Of a stretch of 64,000 nucleotides of DNA, positions 1 through 8,327 are shown piece by piece. Below the pieces are notes generated by a model, which saw only the letters and a list, made by a program, of their open reading frames with translations, did not search any database and was not told where the DNA came from. A program made the position numbers and the translations under genes. The stretch comes from Novosphingobium sp. 28-62-57 (GTDB taxonomy: Bacteria; Pseudomonadota; Alphaproteobacteria; Sphingomonadales; Sphingomonadaceae), in NCBI GenBank assembly GCA_002256985.1, contig NCGO01000005.1:124001-188000 (forward strand). Direction: 5' to 3'. The first letter of the stretch is position 1. Every line of letters begins with the position of its first letter.

Positions 1-1
1 C

Positions 2-1201
2 TTCCTCGGCATCGATTACCGCGCGCTGATTGCGGGCGAGGCGCTGCCTGCGTTGGAGCAGACGGTCCTGATCGACAGTGGCTTTGAAGCCTTTGCCGCC
101 ATGGGCCGGGGCGCGGACGATCCCGCCGTGGATGCCGCGCTGGCGCAGATTGACGCCGATACCGTATCGGACATTCTGTTCACCAGCGGCACCACCGGTA
201 GCCCCAAGGGCGTGCTGATGACCTATGGTCAGGTCTTGCCGCAAGCTGCGGTGTGGATCGCCAACACACGCTTGGTGGAGGGGGATCGCTATCTGATCGT
301 CAACCCGTTCTTCCATTCGTTCGGCATGAAAGTGGGCTGGGTGGCCTGCATTCTGGCAGGAGCCGTGGCCGTGCCGATGCCGCAGTTTGATGTGCAACAG
401 GCCATTGACCTGATCGAACGCGAGCGGGTTACTTTCATGCCAGGGCCGCCTACGATCTTTCAGATGCTGCTGGCCGAACTCGACAAGCGGCAGTGGGATT
501 GCTCATCCTTGCGTGGGGGCACCACCGGGGCGGCCACCGTGCCGCCATCGCTGGTCGAGCGTATCCGCAACGATCTGGGCATGACCGATCTGATTACCGC
601 CTATGGCATGACCGAATGCGTGAACATCACCACCTGCGTGCCCGGCGATGATGCCGAAACCATCGCCCGCACCTGTGGCGCGGCATTTCCCGGCAATGAA
701 GTGCGCGTGGCCGATGATGCGGGCCGCGAAGTGCCGCGCGGGGAAACCGGCGAAGTGCTGGTGCGCGGGCAGGGCGTGATGCTGGGCTATCTCGATGATC
801 CCGCCGCCACCGCCGAAGCGATAGATGCCGATGGCTGGCTCCACACCGGCGATATCGGCACGATGGACGAGCGTGGATATTTGCGCATCACTGACCGCAA
901 GAAGGACCTGTATATCTCCGGCGGGTTCAACGTCTATCCGGCGGAAGTGGAAAAGCTGCTCGCTGAACACCCGGCCATAGGCATGGTTGCTGTGGTGGGC
1001 GTAGCGGATGAGCGGCTAGGCGAAGTGGGCCGCGCGTTCGTGGTGCTGCGGCCCGGTGCGGAGGCGACCGAGGCGGACCTGATCGCTTGGTCGCGCGAGA
1101 ACATGGCGAATTACAAGGTGCCGCGCCGCATCGTGTTCGTCGATGATCTGCCGCGCAATGCCTCGGGCAAAGTGCTGAAGACCGAACTGCGCGCGCAATA
1201 A
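2..1201 (+). CDS. Acyl-CoA synthetase, AMP-forming (5' end outside window)
   Basis: Adenylate-forming ligase that would activate a carboxylic acid as acyl-AMP and then as the CoA thioester. The frame is open from base 2, so the N-terminus lies upstream. Visible motifs are the P-loop TSGTTGSPKG (about nt 182-211), the AYGMTE motif, GWLHTGDIG, the hinge region DRKKDLYISGGFNVYP, and the C-terminal catalytic lysine context NASGKVLKTEL. The C-terminal half resembles FadD3-type ligases of actinobacterial steroid catabolism, but that is a family-level impression and the substrate is not fixed. It ends 15 bases before the SDR at 1217, so the two are probably co-transcribed. Confidence 0.93.
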   Translation, partial: FLGIDYRALIAGEALPALEQTVLIDSGFEAFAAMGRGADDPAVDAALAQIDADTVSDILFTSGTTGSPKGVLMTYGQVLPQAAVWIANTRLVEGDRYLIVNPFFHSFGMKVGWVACILAGAVAVPMPQFDVQQAIDLIERERVTFMPGPPTIFQMLLAELDKRQWDCSSLRGGTTGAATVPPSLVERIRNDLGMTDLITAYGMTECVNITTCVPGDDAETIARTCGAAFPGNEVRVADDAGREVPRGETGEVLVRGQGVMLGYLDDPAATAEAIDADGWLHTGDIGTMDERGYLRITDRKKDLYISGGFNVYPAEVEKLLAEHPAIGMVAVVGVADERLGEVGRAFVVLRPGAEATEADLIAWSRENMANYKVPRRIVFVDDLPRNASGKVLKTELRAQ

Positions 1202-1216
1202 CAAAGGGATTTGAGG

Positions 1217-1987
1217 ATGACGGACAGGTTCACAGGCAAAGTCGCCCTGATTACCGGCGCGGCATCGGGCATTGGCCGGGCGGCGGCGATCCGCTTTGCG
1301 CAGGAAGGCGCGCGGGTGTTTTGCGCGGACCTCAATCTTGCCGGCGCGCAGGCGGTGGCGGCGGAAATCGGCGGCAGTGCTGGCGCGGTGCAGGTGGATG
1401 TCGCCGATTATGCCAGCAATCAGGCGATGGTCGCGCACGTGATGGAGCAGGCTGGCCAGCTTGACGTCGCGTTCCTGAACGCCGGGCTTTATGGCGCGGC
1501 CGAAGGGCTGGATACGGTGGACGAGGCGGTGTTCGACACGCTGATCGCGGTGAACCTGAAGGGTGCGTTCAACGGGATCAAGGCAGTGCAACCGGTCATC
1601 GCACAGGGCGGCGCGGTGGTGGTCACCGCATCGGCGGCGGGCGTGGTGGGGCACCCGGCCAACCCTGCTTATAGTGCGGCCAAGCATGGCGTGGTGGGGC
1701 TGGTGAAGTCCTGCGTCGATGCCTTTGCTGCGCGGGGCGCGCGGATCAACGCCTTGTGCCCCGGCGGGGTGGAAACGCCGTTGATTGGTGCGGTCGATGT
1801 GGCGATGGTCGATCCGCAAGATCTCCCGCGCGTGCCCCTGCGTGGCATGGGCCGGGCGCAGCATGTGGCCGAGGTAGCGCTATGGCTGGCCAGCCCGGCG
1901 GCGGGTTTCATTACAGGGCAAGCTCAGGTGCTGGATGCGGCGCTGCTGTCGACGTTTGCACCAGTGATGCTGCCGGTTGGACCTTGA
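1217..1987 (+). CDS. Short-chain dehydrogenase/reductase (SDR)
   Basis: NAD(P)-dependent alcohol/ketone oxidoreductase of about 256 residues, the usual classical SDR size. It has the nucleotide-binding GAASGIG motif near the N-terminus, an LNAG variant of the structural NNAG motif, and the catalytic YSAAK (YxxxK) with an upstream serine in VTASAAG. The ATG at 1217 is preferred over the in-frame TTG at 1211 because GGGAT/GAGG lies just upstream. It follows the CoA ligase closely and precedes a convergent repeat, so it ends that operon. Substrate is unknown; likely a hydroxyl or keto group on the activated acid or its precursor. Confidence 0.9.
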   Translation: MTDRFTGKVALITGAASGIGRAAAIRFAQEGARVFCADLNLAGAQAVAAEIGGSAGAVQVDVADYASNQAMVAHVMEQAGQLDVAFLNAGLYGAAEGLDTVDEAVFDTLIAVNLKGAFNGIKAVQPVIAQGGAVVVTASAAGVVGHPANPAYSAAKHGVVGLVKSCVDAFAARGARINALCPGGVETPLIGAVDVAMVDPQDLPRVPLRGMGRAQHVAEVALWLASPAAGFITGQAQVLDAALLSTFAPVMLPVGP

Positions 1988-2006
1988 ACCTCGCTTAACT
2001 TGAAAG

Positions 2007-2109
2007 CCGTTCGTGTCGAGCCCCTCGACAAACTCGGGATAAACTTCGTGCTTTAGCACGAAGTCGAGACACGGGTGCGCGGTGTCTCGACTTCGCTCGA
2101 CACGAACGG
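2007..2109. repeat. Compound inverted repeat between convergent genes, likely two-way terminator
   Basis: Outer arms CCGTTCGTGTCGAG (2007-2020) and its exact complement (2096-2109) enclose a perfect 9-bp hairpin (2044-2063, loop TT) and a 12-bp arm pair (2061-2072 with 2082-2093). The same outer sequence recurs at 40625-40688. It sits between the 3' ends of the SDR (+) and the Lrp gene (-). Confidence 0.85.
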
Positions 2110-2121
2110 AAACTTGGTGGG

Positions 2122-2667
2122 TTAGGTTAGGTCCCCAGCCCCCTGCGCCGCATACAAATCCGCCACCGTGGCAATCGGCGCAATTGCGGCGTTGTATTTG
2201 ATCGATTGCAGCACGAGTTCGCTGTCGGCTTCGCGGATGCCGTCAATCGCGACCACGCGGTTCATGACGGCGGCGGCGTCCTCCAGACTGGGCAGGATGC
2301 ACACTGCGACCAACCTTGGCGCGGCGTTGGCGTCATAGAGCGCGCTGACTTGCGGCATGGCCAGCAGCGCCTCGCGCACCGCATCGAGTTTGCCGTTCGC
2401 GCATTTGACGGTGATGAACATCATGTGCTGCCCGAACCCGGGGGTTCCAGTTGGGTCGCGCGTGCGGTCAATATCCAGAATCGGCACGAGTTTGAGCAGC
2501 CCGGCGTTTTGCAAGCGCTTCACCCGCCCGCGCACGGTGCCTTCGGTCACGCCCAGATCGGCGGCGATCTTGCGGAACGAAAGCCGCGCATCCTGCGCCA
2601 GCATGACCGCAATATCGCGGTCCAGCTGATCGGTGGTGGGGAATTCAGGCGTTTCCATCGGCTTCAT
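2122..2667 (-). CDS. Lrp/AsnC-family regulator, second gene of pair A
   Basis: About 181 residues: N-terminal winged helix-turn-helix (DLGVTEGTVRGRVKRL) and C-terminal RAM ligand/oligomerisation domain ending in an IKYNAAIAPI-type strand. The ATG at 2667 overlaps the stop of the upstream gene (ATGA), so the two are translationally coupled; an alternative ATG is at 2658. Lrp/AsnC proteins bind DNA as dimers and higher oligomers and respond to small ligands. The tight tandem arrangement of two different family members, seen again at 7833-8801, suggests a hetero-oligomeric regulator. Likely targets are the TTGCGTAA-type sites in nearby promoters (inference). Confidence 0.9.
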   Translation of the reverse strand: MKPMETPEFPTTDQLDRDIAVMLAQDARLSFRKIAADLGVTEGTVRGRVKRLQNAGLLKLVPILDIDRTRDPTGTPGFGQHMMFITVKCANGKLDAVREALLAMPQVSALYDANAAPRLVAVCILPSLEDAAAVMNRVVAIDGIREADSELVLQSIKYNAAIAPIATVADLYAAQGAGDLT

Positions 2668-3155
2668 GTTCCGAGCGGCCCAACGGTGGGGACATAGCGA
2701 TAGACGTTGTTGATCAGTTCGACATCGACATCTTCGACGCCCGGAATATCGGCCGTAGCCTCGCGCACCGCTTCGAGCATTTCGCGGGCATTGCGGAAGG
2801 CATAGAGGCACGACACCGGGAAGCGGCCTGAGGTGATGTGGACCGAGAGCACTTCGTCCCGCTCTGCCAGTTGGCGCGCAACATCAATGGGCGCGCGGCC
2901 GCTGACTTGCAGGCGGATGCGCACGACCAGACGATAGCCATGGATGCGATGATCGGCCACGGCCACAACGCGCATCAGGCCTGCTGCATCCATTGCGCGG
3001 ATGCGGTTTGATACCAGATTGCCCGACAGGCCCAATTCTTCGCCAATGGCCGTGCTTTGCGCGCGACCATCGCGGGTCAGGACCTCGATGATCCGGCGAT
3101 CGGTATCGTCAAGCGATGTGCCCTTCGCGCGGCGTTGCGGCTTGTCTTCGCTCAA
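2664..3155 (-). CDS. Lrp/AsnC-family regulator, first gene of pair A
   Basis: Helix-turn-helix region GEELGLSGNLVSNRIRAM followed by a RAM domain. The frame opens with TTG at 3212, but that codon overlaps a TTACGCAA promoter-like motif. The internal TTG at 3155 (preceded by GGGACCGGGAC) gives 163 residues, matching the 157-181 residue paralogues here, so I chose it with low certainty about the exact start. It lies 84 bp downstream of the acyl-CoA dehydrogenase gene on the same strand and could be read through from it. It overlaps the next Lrp gene by 4 bases. Confidence 0.82.
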   Translation of the reverse strand: MSEDKPQRRAKGTSLDDTDRRIIEVLTRDGRAQSTAIGEELGLSGNLVSNRIRAMDAAGLMRVVAVADHRIHGYRLVVRIRLQVSGRAPIDVARQLAERDEVLSVHITSGRFPVSCLYAFRNAREMLEAVREATADIPGVEDVDVELINNVYRYVPTVGPLGT

Positions 3156-3204
3156 AGTCCCGGTCCCTGGAGCAAAGCGCTCCGTGTAAGCTTTGGCGAT
3201 TAGA

Positions 3205-3212
3205 TTACGCAA
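3205..3212. promoter_or_regulatory. TTACGCAA motif upstream of Lrp pair A
   Basis: TTACGCAA occurs in AT-rich sequence just before the Lrp pair. The same 8-mer or its complement recurs near 16949, 19727 and 19758, with shorter forms near 5270, 7771, 7799, 12439 and 12477, which suggests an autoregulatory Lrp/AsnC site. Confidence 0.45.
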
Positions 3213-3239
3213 GAACGCTGGGCAAGGCCCTTGAATTGA

Positions 3240-4412
3240 TCATCCACGTGGCTCACGGGGGAGCGACAGTCCGCGTTCGGCAATCAGGTTGCGCTGAATC
3301 TGGTTGGTGCCGCCATAGATCGTATCGGCGCGGCTGTAGAGATAGAGGTTGGGCAGAATGTCCCACTCATAAGCCTCACCGGCGGCAACTTCGCCCGCTT
3401 GCCCAAGAACGTCCATCGCCAGTTCGCCAAGCGTGCGCCGCCACGATGCCCACTGGATCTTGTAGGTCAGCGCTGCACCATCGATGGCCGAATGATCGGT
3501 GTTGGACAGCATCCGCAGCGCGCCATAGCGCATCAGGTCCAGCCCGATCTTGGCCTGCGCAATGCGCTGGCGGATCACGGGATCATGCGCTTTGCCATTG
3601 GCCTTGGCCGCGGCGACGATGGAATCGAATTCATGGCGAAAGCCCATCTGCTGGCCGAGTGTGGAAACGCCGCGCTCAAACGCCAGCAGGCCCATTGCGA
3701 TGCGCCAGCCATCGCCGGGTGCGCCAATCAGGCTGTCTTCCGGGCAGCGCGCATCGGTGAAGAACGTCTCGTTGAATTCGGCATCGCCATTGATCTGGCG
3801 GATCGGGCGCACATCGATGCCGGGCTGGTTCAGCTCCATCATCAGGAACGACAGGCCCTTTGGCCCCTGCGATCCTTCGGTGGTGCGGGTGACGACGAAG
3901 ATCCAGTCGGAGATGTGGGCAAGGCTGGTCCAGATCTTCTGACCGTTAACGACCCAATGTCCGTCCTCCAGCGTGCCGCGCGTGCGCACACTGGCAAGGT
4001 CTGATCCGGCGCCGGGTTCGGAAAAGCCCTGACAGAAAATCGTGCGGCCAGCGGCAATATCGGGCAGGAAGCGGCGCTTCTGTTCATCGGTGCCGAATGT
4101 CAGCAGCGTTGGTCCGGCCAGTTCCACGCCGATATGGTTGATGCGGCCCGGAATCCCGGCGCGCGCATATTCCTCGGCAAAGATCACCTGCTGTGCCAGC
4201 GTAGCATCGCGCCCGCCCCATTGTGTGGGCCAGCCAATGCAGCCCCAGCGGTGTTCGCCCAGATGCTGTTCCCATTCGCGCCGCCGTTCGGGCATGGCCG
4301 TCAACTGCGTCACGCCTTTGATATCGGCAAATTCGCCTGCCATCTGCGCCTGCAGCCAATCGGCGCATTCGGCACGGAAAGCTTCGTCAGCGACGGAAAA
4401 TCCCAGTTTCAT
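3240..4412 (-). CDS. Acyl-CoA dehydrogenase (FadE-type, heteromeric-subunit signature)
   Basis: Flavin-dependent alpha,beta-dehydrogenation of an acyl-CoA; 390 residues, normal family length. The middle domain carries the FAD/substrate motif FSEPGAGSDLASVRTR and the C-terminal domain ends TIYGGTNQIQRN. The glutamate of the usual YEGT motif is glycine here, as in many steroid-type FadE subunits where the base lies elsewhere or on a partner protein. The gene follows the SDR at 4419 by 6 bases. A second, shorter acyl-CoA dehydrogenase at 38921 also lacks this glutamate, but no partner is adjacent. The exact acyl substrate is unknown. Confidence 0.92.
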   Translation of the reverse strand: MKLGFSVADEAFRAECADWLQAQMAGEFADIKGVTQLTAMPERRREWEQHLGEHRWGCIGWPTQWGGRDATLAQQVIFAEEYARAGIPGRINHIGVELAGPTLLTFGTDEQKRRFLPDIAAGRTIFCQGFSEPGAGSDLASVRTRGTLEDGHWVVNGQKIWTSLAHISDWIFVVTRTTEGSQGPKGLSFLMMELNQPGIDVRPIRQINGDAEFNETFFTDARCPEDSLIGAPGDGWRIAMGLLAFERGVSTLGQQMGFRHEFDSIVAAAKANGKAHDPVIRQRIAQAKIGLDLMRYGALRMLSNTDHSAIDGAALTYKIQWASWRRTLGELAMDVLGQAGEVAAGEAYEWDILPNLYLYSRADTIYGGTNQIQRNLIAERGLSLPREPRG

Positions 4413-4418
4413 GTGGTA

Positions 4419-5204
4419 TCAGCCCGGCATGTAGAGTTGCGCGGCCTTGCCGCCATCAACTGGCAGCGCGGTGCCGGTGATGTAGCTGGCGGCATCTGAC
4501 AGCATGAACACGATGGCCTGCGCCAGTTCATCAGGATCGCCGCCACGTTGCATCGGGATCGCCTTGGTGGTGGCGCTGGCGACTTCCGGTGCGTGCGTTT
4601 CATAATCCTGCGTGGCGGCGGTCTGCACTTGCCCCGGCACGATGGCATTGATGCGGATCGCTTTGGTTGCGGCTTCCATGGCGGCGGCGGCGGTGAAGTG
4701 CACCAGTGCGGCCTTGGAGGCGGAATAGCTGGCCATGTTGGCCATCGCACGAATGCCGCAGGTAGATGCGATGTTGACGATTGATCCGCGCTGGCGGCCC
4801 GAAAGGTCCTGCTTTGCCATGACTTTCATCGCGGCCTTGGTGCCCACGAACACGGCATCGGCGTTCACCGCAAAATCCTGCCGCCAATGTTCCAGTGTCA
4901 GCTTCGATATGGGCGCGTAATGCACCGACATCGCATTGTTCACCAGCATATCGAGCCGGCCATGGCGCGCGGCAATATCTTCGATCAGCGCGGTGAAGGC
5001 GGCGTCATCGGACACGTCAAGCTTATGGACTTCGACACTACCGAGTGCGGACAATTCGGCGCGGGCGGCTTCAAGCTTGTCCTCACGCCGGGCGCAAATG
5101 GCCACGGTTGCGCCGCGCTGCACCAGCAGGCGCGCGGTGGCCAGACCAATGCCATCACTCCCGCCAGTGACAAGCGCCACTTTGCCGACCATGTCCTGCA
5201 GCAT
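4419..5204 (-). CDS. Short-chain dehydrogenase/reductase
   Basis: Classical SDR of 261 residues with TGGSDGIG cofactor motif, NNAM in place of NNAG, and catalytic YSASK. The start at 5204 has GGGAGA about 7 bases upstream; earlier in-frame ATGs at 5237 and 5264 lack a comparable site. It is the first gene of a minus-strand unit with the acyl-CoA dehydrogenase 6 bases downstream, so it probably acts on a 3-hydroxy or 3-keto intermediate of the same route. Confidence 0.9.
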   Translation of the reverse strand: MLQDMVGKVALVTGGSDGIGLATARLLVQRGATVAICARREDKLEAARAELSALGSVEVHKLDVSDDAAFTALIEDIAARHGRLDMLVNNAMSVHYAPISKLTLEHWRQDFAVNADAVFVGTKAAMKVMAKQDLSGRQRGSIVNIASTCGIRAMANMASYSASKAALVHFTAAAAMEAATKAIRINAIVPGQVQTAATQDYETHAPEVASATTKAIPMQRGGDPDELAQAIVFMLSDAASYITGTALPVDGGKAAQLYMPG

Positions 5205-5261
5205 CTGCGATTCTCCCAATGCACGTTTGTTGGGCATATGGGCGCTGAATGGCGCTGATGT

Positions 5262-5302
5262 CAATCTAATGCGTAATAATGGACAGGATAAAATACGTGT
5301 AT
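5262..5302. promoter_or_regulatory. AT-rich promoter region with TGCGTAATAA motif
   Basis: The 121-bp gap upstream of the SDR at 5204 has a low-GC block with AATGCGTAATAAT (about 5268-5280) and ATACGTGTAT (5293-5302). The first matches the TTGCGTAA family of sites. No clear -35/-10 pair can be assigned. Confidence 0.35.
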
Positions 5303-5325
5303 GAGCAGGATTGTCCCGTCACACC

Positions 5326-6399
5326 TCAGTCTGCGCGCGGATAATCGGTGTAGCCTTTCGCATCATCGCCATGCCCTGTGTAGAAGGTGCCACGATCGGC
5401 CTTGGCCAGCGGCACGCCATTGCGGAAGCGCTCCACAAGATCAGGGTTGCCGATGAAGGCATAGCCGAACGACACCGCATCGGCCTTGCCGTCGGCGATC
5501 ACGGCTTGCGCCTTGTCGAGCGTCAGCCCGCAGTTTTCGATTACCGGGCCGGTCCAGTTGGCGCGGACCAGATCGAGCGCGTCAAAACCGTCATTCGGGA
5601 TGTGGATCAGGTGGCACCATGCCAAGCCCAGCCCATCGACCGCGCGCAGCAGTGTGGCGTAAGTCTCTGCCGGATCGGCATCGTCCATGCCATTGAACTT
5701 CACGCCGGGGCAAATGCGAAAGCCCACGCGGCCCGGGCCAATGGCCGCAGCCATCGCGCCGAGCGTTTCAACCACAAAGCGCACGCGGTTTTCGGCAGAG
5801 CCGCCATAGGCATCCCTGCGCTGGTTGGAGTTTGACGAGAGGAACTGCATTGGCAGATAGCCGCTGGCGCAGTGCAGCTCCACGCCATCCAGCCCGGCGT
5901 CAACCGCATTGCGCGCAGCAGCCACATATTGCGCGATAACTTGCGGGATTTCGTGCCCCTCAAGCGCGCGGGGCATTTCTGTGGGCACCGGCACGCCATC
6001 GGGGCCGGGAATCGGATCGGGGCTGGCAATCGCGCTGGGGGCCACGGTTTCAGCATCGGCGGCCTTGTTCGCGCGCACCGATGCGCGGCCCACGTGCATC
6101 AGTTGCACCGCAATGCGCCCGCCAGCTGCATGGACCGCATCAGCCACCTTGCGCCATCCGGCCACCTGTTCGGGCGAATGAATGCCCGGCGTGCGCCAAT
6201 AGCCTTTGCCTTCGGGGCAGGGTTGGGTGCCTTCGGTGATGATGAGGCCGGCGCTGGCGCGCTGGCGGTAGTATTCCACCATCAGGTCGGTCGGCTCGTC
6301 CAGCGGCCCGGCGCGGTCGCGCGTCATCGGAGCCATGATCACGCGGTTGGCCAGTTCAATGTCGCCAAGGCGGACGGGGCTGAAAATGTCGGCGCTCAC
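5326..6399 (-). CDS. Old yellow enzyme-family ene-reductase (NemA-like) with HxxS active site
   Basis: FMN-dependent NAD(P)H ene-reductase, TIM barrel, 357 residues from a GTG at 6399 preceded by GGAG. Family features are SPVRLGDIELANRVIMAPMTR at the N-terminus, a QLMHVGRAS strand and the NQRRDAYGGSAENR segment. The substrate-binding pair, normally H-x-x-N or H-x-x-H, reads HCAS, with serine as the second residue. The GTG lies 6 bases past the stop of the SnoaL-like gene, so the two are coupled. It probably reduces an activated C=C bond in an enone or enoyl intermediate. Confidence 0.88.
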   Translation of the reverse strand: MSADIFSPVRLGDIELANRVIMAPMTRDRAGPLDEPTDLMVEYYRQRASAGLIITEGTQPCPEGKGYWRTPGIHSPEQVAGWRKVADAVHAAGGRIAVQLMHVGRASVRANKAADAETVAPSAIASPDPIPGPDGVPVPTEMPRALEGHEIPQVIAQYVAAARNAVDAGLDGVELHCASGYLPMQFLSSNSNQRRDAYGGSAENRVRFVVETLGAMAAAIGPGRVGFRICPGVKFNGMDDADPAETYATLLRAVDGLGLAWCHLIHIPNDGFDALDLVRANWTGPVIENCGLTLDKAQAVIADGKADAVSFGYAFIGNPDLVERFRNGVPLAKADRGTFYTGHGDDAKGYTDYPRAD

Positions 6400-6404
6400 C
6401 GGCC

Positions 6405-7034
6405 TCAACTCCGCACGCGGGGTTTGGGCAGGGGTGCGCCCTTGCGCATGGTTTCGATGAACTTTTCGAGCGGCGCGGGCGGTTCGACCGGGCCATCGTG
6501 GGGCTGGCCCTGACGCGCCCAATAGCTCTTCCAGCTGGGGAACAGATCGTGGAAGCTGCCGTGATAGGGCGCAACGCCCGGCCAGCGCATCTTGCGATCC
6601 CCCACCGGCGGCTTGTTCAGATCGCTGGCGTACCAATAGAGCGGCAGGCGGCGGCGGAAGTACCAGCGGCCTTCAATGCGTTCGTACTGGTCGAAATACA
6701 TCATCTGCATGATCACCCATTCGGGGCCGCATTCATGCTCGTTCTTCGAATAAACCACGCCTTGCGCATGATCGGGATCGTCAAAGTCGATAATGTGGCC
6801 ACCGATGTGGTGGCTGGTGCCGTCAAACTGCATCGAATGCGTTTCATCAAACCAGTCGCGCAGCGCCTTGCGGCCCGATTTGCCGCCGCCCACGCGCACG
6901 TCTTCGGGGAACAGGTTCACCCAGGCATCGCCATCGCGCATGTCGAGCGCGAGCGAATACTTGGCGGGCAACTGGCGGATCGCGTCAAGCGATTCAAGCC
7001 GGTCGATACGGGCGAGCAGGGCTGAGTCAGTCAT
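6405..7034 (-). CDS. SnoaL-like (NTF2-fold) protein
   Basis: About 209 residues with an N-terminal helix (LARIDRLESLDAIRQLPAKY) and the conserved pattern of the SnoaL-like/polyketide cyclase superfamily, including SGRKALRDWFDET and SHHIGGHIIDF. The C-terminal extension is tryptophan- and proline-rich. Members act as isomerases, dehydratases or hydrolases in ring-modifying pathways, or have unknown roles. The ATG at 7034 has GAAGG 6-7 bases upstream. It is followed by the ene-reductase with a 5-bp gap. No specific reaction can be claimed. Confidence 0.82.
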   Translation of the reverse strand: MTDSALLARIDRLESLDAIRQLPAKYSLALDMRDGDAWVNLFPEDVRVGGGKSGRKALRDWFDETHSMQFDGTSHHIGGHIIDFDDPDHAQGVVYSKNEHECGPEWVIMQMMYFDQYERIEGRWYFRRRLPLYWYASDLNKPPVGDRKMRWPGVAPYHGSFHDLFPSWKSYWARQGQPHDGPVEPPAPLEKFIETMRKGAPLPKPRVRS

Positions 7035-7064
7035 GATGGAACCTTCAGGACAATACATTGCATT

Positions 7065-7161
7065 CGTCATTGCGAGCCTTGCAACGCAAGGAGAAGCAAT
7101 CCAGAGCGGCTATGCGCAAACTCTGGATTGCTTCGTCGGCTTTCGCCTCCTCGCAATGACG
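7065..7161. repeat. Dispersed-type inverted repeat (CGTCATTGCGAG family)
   Basis: Outer arms CGTCATTGCGAG (7065-7076) and CTCGCAATGACG (7150-7161) and inner arms GAAGCAATCCAGAG (7093-7106) and its complement (7121-7134) are all exact. This is the pattern of a small dispersed palindromic element. It lies between the flavin reductase 3' end and the SnoaL-like gene start. Confidence 0.85.
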
Positions 7162-7189
7162 ATGTGCGGTCAAACATAGCACAAACACA

Positions 7190-7717
7190 TCAAATCAAGG
7201 GCGCAGCGCGGCACAGTGCGCCATTGGCCCAGCCCACGATGTCATCGCTGCCCGAGGTGAGCAGATCGTCCACTTCGCCGACCAGCAGATCGTGCGTGCC
7301 AAAGCTTACCCGCTCGCGAATGGTGCAGAAAATCGCTGCAGGCGCCTCGTCGATAAACCACACGCCTTCATGCGCGGAGTGGACGTGCTGCCGCCAATCG
7401 CTTTGCGTGAACCGCGCCTCTCGCGCGGCGGGATCGGCAAAGGGCAGAACGTGGCTGTCTTGCCCGGCATGGAGCAGGTTGATGCAAAAGCGGCCTGCGC
7501 GGATCATCGCATCGTGCGCGCTGCCCGAGCGGTTGACGCAGATCGCCATCGAGGGGGGATCAAGGCACACCGGCATCAGCGCCGACATGGCCAAGCCCAC
7601 CGGCTGCCCGTTATCCGGATCGAAGCTGGTAACGATGCCCACAGGTGCCGGCATGAAGCGCAGCACGCGCTTCAACCGCGCATCAAGGGAGGGCTGTGCG
7701 GTGGCGGTTTCGGTCAC
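7190..7717 (-). CDS. Flavin reductase-domain protein
   Basis: About 175 residues of the flavin reductase (FMN-binding split-barrel) family, with the typical MPAPVGIVTSFDPDNGQPVG strand, LAMSALMPVCLDPPSM, and FCINLLHAGQ. Such proteins supply reduced FMN/FAD to two-component monooxygenases or act as oxidoreductases themselves. No flavin-dependent partner oxygenase of the two-component type is adjacent, so the electron acceptor is unknown. Upstream lies a CATTTGCG dyad (7769-7806) that probably controls it. Confidence 0.88.
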   Translation of the reverse strand: MTETATAQPSLDARLKRVLRFMPAPVGIVTSFDPDNGQPVGLAMSALMPVCLDPPSMAICVNRSGSAHDAMIRAGRFCINLLHAGQDSHVLPFADPAAREARFTQSDWRQHVHSAHEGVWFIDEAPAAIFCTIRERVSFGTHDLLVGEVDDLLTSGSDDIVGWANGALCRAAPLI

Positions 7718-7768
7718 GATATCTCCCCTGGGCCACCTGATTCACGACGAATCTGACGCAGCAGTAGC

Positions 7769-7806
7769 CATTTGCGCTATGACATAGATAGTATTCTACG
7801 CAAATG
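7769..7806. promoter_or_regulatory. CATTTGCG-N22-CGCAAATG dyad upstream of flavin reductase
   Basis: Perfect 8-bp inverted repeat, 7769-7776 and 7799-7806, in an AT-rich block 50-90 bases upstream of the flavin reductase start. The half-site CATTTGCGTA is shared with the site at 19724. It is a candidate operator for the adjacent Lrp pair. Confidence 0.5.
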
Positions 7807-7832
7807 CAAAGCCCGCCTGGGGGAAAGCAGCC

Positions 7833-8321
7833 TTAATCGTCGTCAATCACCACTTCAGGCTTGGTAATCTTGGCCATGCGCGCGTTGTATTTCACGGTCT
7901 TGACCGCGATTGACGTTTCCACGTGATGCACGCCATCCACCGCCAGAATCTTGTCAGACGCCAGTTCGACCAGCGTATCGAGATCCTCGATCAGGCACAT
8001 GGCGGTAATGTTGAACTGGCCCATCGTGATCAGCACGGCGTTGACGCTGGGGATATCGGAAATCACCTGCGCCACTTCGCGCACGCGATCGACCTCGGCC
8101 TGAATGTTGATGAAGGCCAGCCGCGCCTGTTTTTCAATCTGAAAGCCGGTGATGGCGGTAAAGGCGATCAGGCCATCTTGCTGCAACCGCTTGATGCGGC
8201 CGCGCACGGTGCCTTCGGTCACGCCCAGTTCGGCGGCGATGCGGCGGTTGGACACGCGCGCATCGCGCGAGAGCATATCGACAAGCTGGGTATCGAGCGG
8301 ATCGAGTTGCGGGGCAGCCAT
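7833..8321 (-). CDS. Lrp/AsnC-family regulator, second gene of pair B
   Basis: 162 residues with winged helix-turn-helix ELGVTEGTVRGRIKRL and RAM domain. The recognition helix TEGTVRGR(V/I)KRL is nearly identical to that of the regulator at 2122, so the two probably recognise the same DNA motif. The start has GGAGGG upstream and lies 6 bases after the previous gene. Located just downstream of the CATTTGCG dyad region, it probably regulates that and related promoters. Confidence 0.92.
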   Translation of the reverse strand: MAAPQLDPLDTQLVDMLSRDARVSNRRIAAELGVTEGTVRGRIKRLQQDGLIAFTAITGFQIEKQARLAFINIQAEVDRVREVAQVISDIPSVNAVLITMGQFNITAMCLIEDLDTLVELASDKILAVDGVHHVETSIAVKTVKYNARMAKITKPEVVIDDD

Positions 8322-8327
8322 GGCGCT

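Noticed and set aside
3156..3212. TTG at 3212 as start of the Lrp gene
   Set aside because: It overlaps a TTACGCAA promoter motif and makes the protein longer than its paralogues; the TTG at 3155 fits better.
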